Source: an uncultured Lachnospiraceae bacterium
Lineage (GTDB): Bacteria > Bacillota > Clostridia > Lachnospirales > Lachnospiraceae
DNA length: 64,000 nucleotides
Direction of reading: 5' to 3'
Assembly (NCBI GenBank): GCA_910579685.1
Contig: CAJTVN010000004.1
Coordinates: 75,575-139,574, forward strand
Of this stretch, positions 50,918 through 59,314 are shown piece by piece. Within the stretch, counting starts at the first letter, position 1; the number at the start of each line of letters is the position of its first letter. The notes beneath the pieces are model-generated. The model ran no database searches, had not been told where the DNA came from, and saw only the letters and a program-made list of their open reading frames with translations. Both the position numbers and the translations under genes were made by a program.

Positions 50918-52534
50918 TTAAACTCCCCGGTACTTTGTCGGTGATACCCCGAATTTCTTTTTAAAAACATAGCTGAAATAATTCTGCTCCTGATACCCCA
51001 CCTTCCGGGCAATCACATAAGTCTTGTCGCTGGTCTGGTTGAGCAGCTCCACCGCCCTGTTCAGCCTTACGTCCGTCAGATAGGCCACGCAGGTTTTTCC
51101 CGTCTCCTTCCTAAATATCGTGGAAAAATACGCCGGGCTCATATGGAGCTGTCTGCAGACCATCTCCACAGACAGATCCGGTTCCTGATAATGATCCTGG
51201 ATATACTGCTTCGCCTCCTCGATCACCTGCCTTGCGGTATTGTCCCTGCGGCGGTTAATAAATTCATTCATCCGGCAGGCAACCCGCGTCAGCCATACGG
51301 GAAATTCCTCCCGGCCATGGCCGCTTCCCATAAGCCGGATAACGTCCCCCTCCGCATCAAAAATCTGCCGCAAATCCATGTCATACTGCTGCATCAGCCG
51401 CATAATGCAGTTGATCAGAGAAAAACGGTAGACTTGATACTGGCTGGCATGGGCCCTGGTGTCCTCCATCCGCCCGGCGATCTCCCTCACGGCCTCCCCG
51501 ATGGTTTCGGGAGTGCCGAATTTGATCCTGTTTTCCAGCTCCGTCTCATCCTTTGGATTTAACTGCAGCTTCCCCCTGCTGACCGGCTCCATGTCGTTAA
51601 TGTAAATAGTTCCTCCCGTTCCCACGATCGCCTTATAACCAAGCGCATCCACCGCCGACTGATAAGATTCTCCAATCCGTTCCGGCCTCTGGGTACTGTA
51701 TCCCACCCCGATCGTCACCGTTATCCCCAAAATCCTCTGCACTTCCTTACAGGCATCCGCAAGCAGGTCTATAAGGCCGGTCTGGGTACTGTCCTGGTCA
51801 ATTGCGGCGATAAAGGTGATTCCCCCGGCGGAAATAAAGCTGGTAAACCGGAAATAATCCCGCAGGCGGTCCTCCACAAGTCCTCTTACGGAAATCGGAA
51901 TCAGCTTTCGCTCCTGCTGCAGAGGGGAAGAATCCCGTCCCTTTAGCCGCTCTTCCGGTTCCAGACTGACCACCGCCGCAGTGAGCTTACGGGCATTTAA
52001 AATATCCACCCCGTATTCCTCCAGCTTGGGGCAGATATCCGCTTCCTCCACATTTCCCTGCACCAGATCATTCAAAAACAGCTCCCGGATAATGGGAAGG
52101 CTGCTAAGGTATCTTCTGCGGAGCATACTGACATCCCGCCGCTGGGCAATCTCCTCATCCAGGTTCTCCCTGACCCGGTTTAAGATCCCTGTCAGTTCCT
52201 CCACGTTCACAGGCTTTAGAATATACTCGGTGACATTGAGCTTAATCGCCTGCTGGGCATACTCAAAATCATCATAACCGGAAAAGATCAGGATCTTCAT
52301 GGACGGATACTTCTGCCGGATCCTCTTTGTCAGCGTCAGTCCGTCCATATAGGGCATCCGGATATCCGTCATAATCACATCCGGCTTTAACTGTTCAATT
52401 TTTTCCAGGGCATCCTCCCCGTTTTCCGCATCCTGCGCCATCTGGAACCCCAGCTTCTCCCATTCGATATTCCGGATAATGGCTTTCCTGACTTCCTCCT
52501 CGTCGTCCACCAAAAGTATTCGATACAAGTTCAT
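50918..52534 (-). CDS. YesN-type response regulator, AraC family
   Basis: A 538-residue regulator. Receiver domain: LLVDDEEEVRKAI, phospho-acceptor in PDVIMTDIRMPYMDGL, LIFSGYDDFEYA, LKPVNVEEL. A middle region of about 300 residues (130-430) resembles the degenerate cyclase-like linker of this group (TVTIGVGYSTQRPERIGESYQ). The C-terminus has two AraC helix-turn-helices: LSVEMVCRQLHMSPAYFSTI and VAYLTDVRLNRAVELL ... VGYQEQNYFSYVFKKKFG. It probably activates the neighbouring sugar genes, including mglBAC. A GGGATTGCC region precedes ATG 52534. Confidence 0.92.
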   Translation of the reverse strand: MNLYRILLVDDEEEVRKAIIRNIEWEKLGFQMAQDAENGEDALEKIEQLKPDVIMTDIRMPYMDGLTLTKRIRQKYPSMKILIFSGYDDFEYAQQAIKLNVTEYILKPVNVEELTGILNRVRENLDEEIAQRRDVSMLRRRYLSSLPIIRELFLNDLVQGNVEEADICPKLEEYGVDILNARKLTAAVVSLEPEERLKGRDSSPLQQERKLIPISVRGLVEDRLRDYFRFTSFISAGGITFIAAIDQDSTQTGLIDLLADACKEVQRILGITVTIGVGYSTQRPERIGESYQSAVDALGYKAIVGTGGTIYINDMEPVSRGKLQLNPKDETELENRIKFGTPETIGEAVREIAGRMEDTRAHASQYQVYRFSLINCIMRLMQQYDMDLRQIFDAEGDVIRLMGSGHGREEFPVWLTRVACRMNEFINRRRDNTARQVIEEAKQYIQDHYQEPDLSVEMVCRQLHMSPAYFSTIFRKETGKTCVAYLTDVRLNRAVELLNQTSDKTYVIARKVGYQEQNYFSYVFKKKFGVSPTKYRGV

Positions 52535-52549
52535 GGCAATCCCTCTCTC

Positions 52550-54256
52550 CTACTGCGCCCACGCAAGCGCCTCCTCTATGCTCCCGGCCCCCAGAATATT
52601 CAGCATAAATTCCGTATACTCCTGGGCTTCGTCCGTGTCAATATAGCGGAAGACCTCCTTCAGGAATTTTCCGGCATGATCATACTCGTAGAGTCCCAGA
52701 TCCAGCCCGCTCACCATCTCCTCCGGCGCATCCGTCTGCCGGTTCAGGATAAAGGCGTCTATATAGGGATTCGCCTCCACGATATAATAGCAGTAGGCAA
52801 AGGCCGCCGCCTGAAGCTTCTGGCCTGCACGGGAGGAAAACCCAAGCTCCGTGATGGTAATGCTCCTGACCTCCCCTTCGGTATCCCGATATTCCCTGCG
52901 TTTTAGCAGATCCGTCAGCACGTTAAGGTTCATAATGGTGAGGATCCTCGCATCCCTTGTCTTGTCGCTCTTTGCAGACCAGTAATTGACCCGGGTAAGG
53001 GGCTCCGGATAGGGATGTATGGCAATGCCCCAGTCGTAGTTGCCGTGGGAGGACGCCTCGGCGTTGAAGGCCTCCACCAGATCCCTTGCGTTAAAATAGA
53101 CGCGGTTATCACCCTCATTGCTGTTCCAGTCATGATCAATACTGAAATACACTCTGGCATTGGCATATCTGCTCTTCATCGCCTGGTAAAAAATACGGAA
53201 GGACTTTTCAAATTCCCTGACATAATAGGACAGATCCCGGGTATCCATGTAATTCCAGGTCTTATACTGATTGATCTCATTGGCGATCACCCAGTTGTGC
53301 ACCATACCGTGTCCCGTTCCGCTGTAGCGCTCTGCGAGAAAGCACGCTACCGCCTCAAGCTGCCTGACTCCCGCCTCCTCCTCCGTATTGAACATATAGT
53401 AGTGGGCATTGCTGCCCTGATTTCTTGCTTTTGGGTGAACCATCTCCGGGTAATGTTCATTCCAGTCATTGAGCACCACGGCCGTGGAACATACGCCGAG
53501 ATTTGTCAGATAAGTGAACAGCCCGTCATAGTCGCTTATTGTCTTTCCGTTAAAAAGATACTCCTCACCGCCATGGGTATAGGAGATCGTGGGATATTCC
53601 TCATCCGTGGTCTCGCCCATGATAAGGGACAGGGGGATATTGTAGATGGTATGTTTTACATGCAGATCGGTGAGCTCCTGGGTGCCCAGCATGGTGGGAT
53701 CCAGCAAAATACCCTTTTTCGATTCCATTTCCGGATAGGCGTCATGGTTTGCGGCCAGCGCCTGCGGATTTGACAGATAAGTGCCTCTTCCTATGGGTTT
53801 ATACTCCCCCTCCACAAGAAGGGCCGGAACAAACCGGCAGAACAAATACTCTTCCCTGTAAGGAAACGTAACCTGGCTTTTCCTCTCCTTCTTCCACACG
53901 GCGGCGGGTTCTCCCGACAGGGACTCCTCTTCCGAAAAGCACTCCGCCGTGAACAGGTACAGCCTGTCATCATCGCTTGCGGGAAGCCACGGTGCGGTAA
54001 GGGAATAGACGACCTGCTCCTTCTCCTTTTCATCAATCCTGGCCGTGCCGCGCACACTGTCCCTTACGGTATTGCCCGATATCTGGTTTTTGACATTCCC
54101 GCCCATGACGGGAAGAACGCCTCTGCCCGCAAGGAAAATCCCCGCCGCGGTCAGGACTGCGGCGGACAGGAAAAAGCAGGTCAGCAAAACCCTGCGGGGC
54201 TTAGCGCCTGTGGGACACTGAGATTTCTCCCTGTCTGATCTTCTTATATATTTCAT
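52550..54256 (-). CDS. Membrane-anchored DUF5722 glycosidase-like protein
   Basis: A 568-residue protein with one N-terminal helix (VLLTCFFLSAAVLTAAGIFLA) and a large extracellular part. From about residue 190 it reads as a TIM-barrel glycoside-hydrolase-like fold: GILLDPTMLGTQELTDLHV, VVLNDWNEHYPEM, the candidate acid/base in HNWVIANEINQYKTWNY, YFSIDHDWNSN, IAIHPYPEPL, and a second candidate glutamate in SITITELGFSSRAGQ. These match DUF5722 proteins as I know them; activity is not established. Starts at ATG 54256 (GGAGAAATTTT upstream) or 54277 (GGAGATTTAAGA upstream) are equally good and both overlap the BMP gene. Confidence 0.7.
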   Translation of the reverse strand: MKYIRRSDREKSQCPTGAKPRRVLLTCFFLSAAVLTAAGIFLAGRGVLPVMGGNVKNQISGNTVRDSVRGTARIDEKEKEQVVYSLTAPWLPASDDDRLYLFTAECFSEEESLSGEPAAVWKKERKSQVTFPYREEYLFCRFVPALLVEGEYKPIGRGTYLSNPQALAANHDAYPEMESKKGILLDPTMLGTQELTDLHVKHTIYNIPLSLIMGETTDEEYPTISYTHGGEEYLFNGKTISDYDGLFTYLTNLGVCSTAVVLNDWNEHYPEMVHPKARNQGSNAHYYMFNTEEEAGVRQLEAVACFLAERYSGTGHGMVHNWVIANEINQYKTWNYMDTRDLSYYVREFEKSFRIFYQAMKSRYANARVYFSIDHDWNSNEGDNRVYFNARDLVEAFNAEASSHGNYDWGIAIHPYPEPLTRVNYWSAKSDKTRDARILTIMNLNVLTDLLKRREYRDTEGEVRSITITELGFSSRAGQKLQAAAFAYCYYIVEANPYIDAFILNRQTDAPEEMVSGLDLGLYEYDHAGKFLKEVFRYIDTDEAQEYTEFMLNILGAGSIEEALAWAQ

Positions 54257-55319
54257 AAAATTTCTCCATGGTGACATTCTTAAATCTCCATTCCGTGTCA
54301 AGCACCGGGATCCCCCCACAGTTCTGCGAAACCCCATATCTTACGCTCTGGCCCGCCATCTCTTCGGGCCATTTTCCCCCTGCCGCATAATACTCGTCAA
54401 GGGAAATCACCACCGCCTGTGCGATTCCTTTCTCGGCACTTGTCAGAAACTGCTCCGAGAGTGCGCTTTTGTCCACGTCCGCTCCGATCAGCAGCCCGTC
54501 CTCCTTCTTTGCCGCACTCAGGACAGAAGCAGGAAGGTCTCCTCCACAGGCAAAAATCACTTCCATTCCCTGTGCGTACCACTCGGACGCCTTCTCATAT
54601 ACCTTTGGCGAGGGCTCGTCCGCACCCGCAAACCAGCTCTCCACCTCCACAGCCCCCTCTTCAAGCTCCAGCCGTGCGGCGGCCTCCTCAATTCCCTGCA
54701 GATAACCGCATTCATAATTGGAAGAGGCAGTATCCTCCCTTCCGCCTATAAATCCCAGCCGGCGGTATCCCTCCAGGACAACCATATAGCCCGCAAGATA
54801 ACCGGCCTCCTCCTCACGGAACAAAACCTGGTGGACGTTATCCCCCAGCTCTTCCTCCTGCTCCCCGTCAATCAGCAAAAAAGACACCTCCGGATAATCC
54901 TCCCAAATCTCCCCGACCGCCTGTGCGAATTCATGACCGCAGCAGACCACGAGCCGGGCCTGATTGCGGACCGCGTGTTCGATCACCTGCAGATGGCCCT
55001 GCATGTCCGTTTCCTGCGCCGTGTAATGGGAAAAGGACACGCCCGCTGACAGCGCATAAATCTGAATACCCTCGTAAAGAGCCTGGCTGCTGTCCTCATC
55101 TGACAAGGAGCCATCCGACACGAAGGCGATTTCGCCCCCCGTCTCCTTGCAGTCTCCATATTTGTCTTCCAGCAATTCCCTCATGGGATCGATCTCAGCC
55201 ATATCCCGCTGCCTGCGTTGCACATCGCTCATCACTTCCCGCTCTCCCGCTCCCGCACAGCCCGCAAGCAGGATTACAGCGGAAAGAATGACGATATTAT
55301 ATATAATATTTCTTCGCAT
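54201..55319 (-). CDS. BMP-family (PnrA-like) substrate-binding lipoprotein
   Basis: A 372-residue lipoprotein with lipobox SAVILLAGCAGAG. The body resembles the basic membrane protein family that binds nucleosides or sugars: ALYEGIQIYALSAGVSFSHY, LVVCCGHEFAQAVGEIWEDYP, YLAGYMVVLEGYRRLGFIGG, YECGYLQGIEEAAAR and EVIFACGGDLPASVLSAAKK. No transporter subunits are adjacent; it heads the sugar-sensing gene run. GGGGAGAAAAG precedes the ATG and a TAATAT lies about 60 bases upstream. The next gene overlaps its end by 56 to 77 bases. Confidence 0.8.
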   Translation of the reverse strand: MRRNIIYNIVILSAVILLAGCAGAGEREVMSDVQRRQRDMAEIDPMRELLEDKYGDCKETGGEIAFVSDGSLSDEDSSQALYEGIQIYALSAGVSFSHYTAQETDMQGHLQVIEHAVRNQARLVVCCGHEFAQAVGEIWEDYPEVSFLLIDGEQEEELGDNVHQVLFREEEAGYLAGYMVVLEGYRRLGFIGGREDTASSNYECGYLQGIEEAAARLELEEGAVEVESWFAGADEPSPKVYEKASEWYAQGMEVIFACGGDLPASVLSAAKKEDGLLIGADVDKSALSEQFLTSAEKGIAQAVVISLDEYYAAGGKWPEEMAGQSVRYGVSQNCGGIPVLDTEWRFKNVTMEKFYEIYKKIRQGEISVSHRR

Positions 55320-55509
55320 TTTTATATTTTCTTTTCTCCCCTCACCAAACCGGAGTTTTCCAGTCCCTCATTCCTTTTTATCAAATATATTAGCACACTT
55401 TCCGCATGCCCGCAACTGCCGGTTCGCCTACCGGCGCAGGATGAAAGCGGCCCGTCTGCCGCGCGCTGTTTCCAGGCGGCTTCGTTATGATAAGCCATAC
55501 GCCGGGATT

Positions 55510-55545
55510 GAAAAAATCGGACACCATCCTGCGATGCTGTCCGAT
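55510..55545 (-). terminator. Terminator of the alpha/beta-hydrolase gene
   Basis: Minus strand ATCGGACA, 14-base loop, TGTCCGAT, then TTTTTC. It lies 14 bases after the stop at 55559. The rest of the gap to 55319 shows only the likely promoter of the BMP gene. Confidence 0.8.
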
Positions 55546-55558
55546 CTGTATTTTTCTC

Positions 55559-56416
55559 TTATTTCAATACTCTGTCAAGAAAACGGTATATCTCCTGATA
55601 GTACTCGTCCCCGTCAAAAAATCCGTGTCCCTGTCCGGGTATCATAAGGAGGGTCACATCATTCCCGGCCTTCCTCAAAGCCTCCTCCATGGCTTTGCTC
55701 TCCTGTGGGCTTACCAGACGATCCGCATCCCCGTGCATTAAGAGCGTGGGAGGATTTTTGCGCTGCGCATAGAGAATCGGGCTTGCCGCCTCGGCCAGTC
55801 TGCGGGATTCCTCTCTGCTCTCACAGGCAAAAAGCTTCTGATAGAGCTCCTCCATGGAATCGTCGCTTCCCTGCGCACTGCGCAGATCCGCAGGGGCATA
55901 CCAGGGGATCACCGCCTGGATCCGGCTGGAATAACCGCTGTAATGCTCATCCGCAAATTCACTGTCATCACTGTAAGCCATAAGTTCGGCCAGATGGCCT
56001 CCCGCCGATTCCCCCCAGGCCGCCATGCGCTGTCCGTCCACATGATACTTCTCCGCATTCGCCCGCAGGAACCGAACCGCGGCCTTGCAGTCTGCGATCT
56101 GAGCCGGAAAGGGCGCCGTCTGGCAGAGCCGGTAATCGATGCTTGCCGTCACATAGCCCCTCTTTGCAAGCTCCGCCAGCTCCCTGGAGGGCAGATACTT
56201 CCGGTTAAGATTTTCATCCGACCAGCCTCCGCCATGCACCCAGACCACTGCGGGAAGCTTTCCCGATACCCCCGCCGGATATACGATATCCATCCGGCAC
56301 ACCTTCCCGTTATTGTTGGTAAAGGGAATTCCTTCCTCCTGTACCAGTCCTTCCCTCTCAAAATCTATAACCGGCGGCGTTACGACCTTCGCCAGCGGTT
56401 CTTCGTTCTGATTCAT
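55559..56416 (-). CDS. Alpha/beta-hydrolase esterase
   Basis: A 285-residue cytoplasmic esterase of the acetyl-esterase/BD-FAE kind. Oxyanion-hole motif VVWVHGGGWSDENL, nucleophile elbow AAWGESAGGHLAELM, catalytic aspartate in LLMHGDADRLVSPQES and histidine in PGQGHGFFDGDEYY. It probably removes acyl groups from sugars or small esters; the substrate is not known. AAAGGAGG stands before the ATG. It is a single-gene unit with its own terminator. Confidence 0.88.
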   Translation of the reverse strand: MNQNEEPLAKVVTPPVIDFEREGLVQEEGIPFTNNNGKVCRMDIVYPAGVSGKLPAVVWVHGGGWSDENLNRKYLPSRELAELAKRGYVTASIDYRLCQTAPFPAQIADCKAAVRFLRANAEKYHVDGQRMAAWGESAGGHLAELMAYSDDSEFADEHYSGYSSRIQAVIPWYAPADLRSAQGSDDSMEELYQKLFACESREESRRLAEAASPILYAQRKNPPTLLMHGDADRLVSPQESKAMEEALRKAGNDVTLLMIPGQGHGFFDGDEYYQEIYRFLDRVLK

Positions 56417-56486
56417 AGAGCGACCTCCTTTAGCGTTTTCTTTTATTTTATATAAAAAGAGGCCGGGCGTAAAGACAGAATCCGTA

Positions 56487-56693
56487 CTAATCCGCTACTT
56501 TTTCAGAACCAGAATCACTCCACAGCAGCATGCCGGAAGCCGGACGGTATTTCTCCAGAAGCTTTTTGTCGATTATAGCCAATACCTCCTCGTCGATAAT
56601 CCCCTTTTTTAACATGGATTTTGCGATGGAAAGGGAAATATAGTACAGCTCCTCCGCCTGAAACCATTCTTCCTCAGAGCGCTTTTCATCCAT
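56487..56693 (-). CDS. Small SHOCT-like protein
   Basis: A 68-residue protein: an N-terminal amphipathic helix (EELYYISLSIAKSMLKKGI) and IIDEEVLAIIDKKLLEKYRPA, resembling SHOCT-like modules in small proteins that often sit beside serine recombinases in Firmicute mobile elements. No recombinase is adjacent here, so it may be a leftover or independent. The start has a strong GGGGAGGA. Function unknown. Confidence 0.5.
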   Translation of the reverse strand: MDEKRSEEEWFQAEELYYISLSIAKSMLKKGIIDEEVLAIIDKKLLEKYRPASGMLLWSDSGSEKVAD

Positions 56694-56806
56694 CCTCTCG
56701 TCCTCCCCGCCCCGCAGAACAGGCGGATTCCATCATCTTACGACATCATATGCGATACGGGCCTGCCACTATTCCATGCGCTCGTAAACTGCCGGATCCG
56801 TCTTTC

Positions 56807-58180
56807 TCAATCCGCCCGGGAGGTCTTCCTTCCGTATCCGGTAATCACCGCCGCCACCAGGATCACCAGCATACAGATCGAATAATAATTCACAAAGGGC
56901 ACCGAGGCGGGCGCAACCGCAAATCCTTCCCCGAACTGGGCCGAGAGCTGGGCCGGTATCACGCAGTGCACCGTCCATGGCGCAAGAAAGCAGAAGACGC
57001 AGCCCGTGCAGTCCATCAGGTTCGCCCTGCGGTACCGGTTCACCCCTGTCTTTTCCCCGATCTCATTGATAAGATCCCCAAGGGCCACGATAGCCACGGA
57101 AATCACGCCCGTCACCATGCTCAGGATACCCACCGACAGAACAATGGTCGCCTCGCTGCTGCGCTCCCTTCTGGCAAAACGCTCCAAAAGCCCTCTCACA
57201 TCCTCAAACAGGCCTCCGCACTCCAACACGCCCAGAAGGGAAAAGACCGCGATCAGCATGGCCACCGTGCCAGCCGTGCCGGTGATCGCCTCTATAACCG
57301 CCCCGGACACGGAAAAGCCGCCCGGAAACGAGATGAGCTGATCCATGGTATAAACGCCGGAAAGCAGCCCGGCAGCGATACCGGCCAGGATCCCGAGGGA
57401 CAGGGCCGTGATCAGATGCTTCCTCATCATGCACAGGACAATAATCACAATCGGAACCGCCAGCATGACCAGACTGACGGGATTTGTCTGTCCCTGCTCC
57501 ATCTGGAGCGCCCCGCCCTCATCCGTAGTCCTGGAAAACAGCAGAAACAGGAGCAGCGCTCCGGCTGCGGCAGGGAGGCTGTAACGCATCCTGGTCTTCA
57601 CCACGGTTCCCAGATCCGCATGCTGGGTCGCAGAGGATGCGATGGTGGTATCCGAGATCGGCCCCAGATTATCGCCGAACGCGGCCCCAGACACAATGGC
57701 GCCGATCATGAATTCCGGCGCCGCCCCGGCCATCACGCCTACCGGGAACAGAATCGGAATCACCACAAAGTAAGTTCCCACCGAGGTTCCCGTGGCAAAC
57801 GCCAGCAGGCAGGTGATGAGAAAAGCGGCCGCCACAAAAAGCTTCCCCGTAAAGCCTGCCGCCACCACATATGCCGCAATGGTCTGCACCGCCCCGCTGG
57901 CGGAGATCAGCTTGCCGGAAACCGCCGCCAGGATCACCGCCAGCACGATCACGCCAAACATGGGCTTCCCCAGGCCGTATACAAGCGCCTCCCCATATGC
58001 TTTCTCATCCTTTGCAAAAATAATTCCCGTCACAAGCGCCGCAAAAAATGCAAGCACATACCCGTTCACATTGGACTGGCTAAACGCCGCCCATCCGATC
58101 ATCAGCGCCGCCACAATGAGCGGCGCCAGCTTTCCCGCCTTGCCAAAACGAAATTCTATTTTCTTTCCCTTCTGATCCAT
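56807..58180 (-). CDS. NhaC-family Na+/H+ antiporter
   Basis: A 457-residue membrane protein with about eleven helices. The family hallmark is the GTSVGTYFVVIPILFPVGV and SGAAFGDNLGPISDTTIASS stretch with a charged residue inside the helix region; VNGYVLAFFAALVTGIIFA and the LMDCTGCVFCFLAPWT part also fit. NhaC proteins exchange sodium for protons, or malate/lactate in some branches, and help hold pH and sodium balance. AAGGAGC precedes the ATG. It is monocistronic. Confidence 0.88.
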   Translation of the reverse strand: MDQKGKKIEFRFGKAGKLAPLIVAALMIGWAAFSQSNVNGYVLAFFAALVTGIIFAKDEKAYGEALVYGLGKPMFGVIVLAVILAAVSGKLISASGAVQTIAAYVVAAGFTGKLFVAAAFLITCLLAFATGTSVGTYFVVIPILFPVGVMAGAAPEFMIGAIVSGAAFGDNLGPISDTTIASSATQHADLGTVVKTRMRYSLPAAAGALLLFLLFSRTTDEGGALQMEQGQTNPVSLVMLAVPIVIIVLCMMRKHLITALSLGILAGIAAGLLSGVYTMDQLISFPGGFSVSGAVIEAITGTAGTVAMLIAVFSLLGVLECGGLFEDVRGLLERFARRERSSEATIVLSVGILSMVTGVISVAIVALGDLINEIGEKTGVNRYRRANLMDCTGCVFCFLAPWTVHCVIPAQLSAQFGEGFAVAPASVPFVNYYSICMLVILVAAVITGYGRKTSRAD

Positions 58181-58271
58181 CTTACTGCTCCTTGTTCATC
58201 TGTGTAAAACTTTATGCTGCGTTCACAGTATAACATTATCAGAGCAGAAAATCCATGTAAAAATATCTGCT

Positions 58272-59123
58272 TCACGGGGCTTCAAATACCGCCGTTTTCT
58301 TTTCTATCTGGTCATCGTCATCTGCCTCCCCCTTCATGATACGTTCCAGGGCAGATTCTGATATTTTCAGTGAAGTGTCCGTAATAATCCCCAAAAACTC
58401 CTGATCATAACGGGAAAAGCTCATATTGATCATCTCACCATTCTCCCCGATCACATCCAGCGCAATGTCCGGATCGTTCCCCGAATATCCCTGACAGTTA
58501 TATTCTACTCTGTCCACCGGACTGTCCATCAAACCGCATTCCTCCGTTTTCTTTCTGGCAAGCTCTTTATACTGACTGCAGTCCTTCTCAAGCGCCTGAT
58601 CTAAGCCAAGCGGAGGGTTGGCATCCAATTGTCTGCCATGACCGGCGTTGAAAAGCTCTCCTGTCACGGCATCCACCATGAATGTCCATCTTGTGCTTTC
58701 CGGGGTCTGCTTTTTCTCAAACAGGACATCACCGCTCCAAAAGGCCCGGGGAAAGGTCACGGTTCCCGGATTATACATCATATATACATAAGCGCCTTCC
58801 AGATCCACCCCGAAAATATTCCCCAGATGCCGCACACCGGCCTCCGCCGCCTCCTCCATGGTTAAATCCGTATCTGCAGGCGTTCCTGTATTCAGGCTGT
58901 CCATACTCACCTGACAGTTTGCGATTCCTCCGCTTTCCTCTGTTATCCCGGGCTTTTGAAAGATCATTTCCAGATCGTTTGAGACCTGATAGCTGGTGGG
59001 AACGGTCTGCGTCCTTTTGGCGCTTGAGGCAAGAGCCGTTTCCGCCGCCGCATTAAAGAGGAGAGTTCCCGTTCCGATTATGGCAAATGCCGCCGTCAAT
59101 TTTAAAATGTTTTTCTGTTTCAT
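58272..59123 (-). CDS. Exported protein, likely target of the adjacent two-component system
   Basis: A 283-residue protein with a clear signal peptide (LTAAFAIIGTGTLLFNAAAETALAS). The mature part has LTMEEAAEAGVRHLGNIFGVDLEGA, FWSGDVLFEKKQTPES and WTFMVDAVTGELFNAGHGR, a pattern like PepSY/YPEB-type propeptide domains, though I cannot assign it firmly. It ends with an acidic tail (EADDDDQIEKK). AAAGGAGC precedes ATG 59123; a longer frame is rejected for lack of a site. Its promoter carries OmpR-type repeats and follows the kinase gene by 190 bases. Confidence 0.68.
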   Translation of the reverse strand: MKQKNILKLTAAFAIIGTGTLLFNAAAETALASSAKRTQTVPTSYQVSNDLEMIFQKPGITEESGGIANCQVSMDSLNTGTPADTDLTMEEAAEAGVRHLGNIFGVDLEGAYVYMMYNPGTVTFPRAFWSGDVLFEKKQTPESTRWTFMVDAVTGELFNAGHGRQLDANPPLGLDQALEKDCSQYKELARKKTEECGLMDSPVDRVEYNCQGYSGNDPDIALDVIGENGEMINMSFSRYDQEFLGIITDTSLKISESALERIMKGEADDDDQIEKKTAVFEAP

Positions 59124-59273
59124 AGTGAAGCTCCTTTCTGATTGTCCTGATTTACGTTTCCGCAGGCTCACCGGAATGCTCCGCACAATGGAAGACGCAC
59201 GGCTTTTTTGCTCAAATTGCCGGATGCGCTCCACAGCCAGGGCTTTTGATACCCGACCATGCCTAATAGCTAT

Positions 59274-59308
59274 ACAATAAACCCTCTGTATATCAAAAAA
59301 ATATCAAA
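59274..59308 (-). promoter_or_regulatory. Promoter with 11-bp-spaced direct repeats
   Basis: On the minus strand TTTGATAT occurs twice (59301-59308 and 59290-59297), 11 bp apart, the spacing of OmpR-family operators. The second copy supplies a TTTGAT -35, followed after 17 bases by a TATAGC -10. The site precedes the exported-protein gene and directly follows the kinase stop. Confidence 0.6.
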
Positions 59309-59314
59309 GTTATC

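Noticed and set aside
56621..58207. A 528-codon open frame on the plus strand
   Set aside because: It is antisense to the NhaC antiporter gene and its product is a His/Arg-rich sequence of the kind made by reversing membrane-protein codons.
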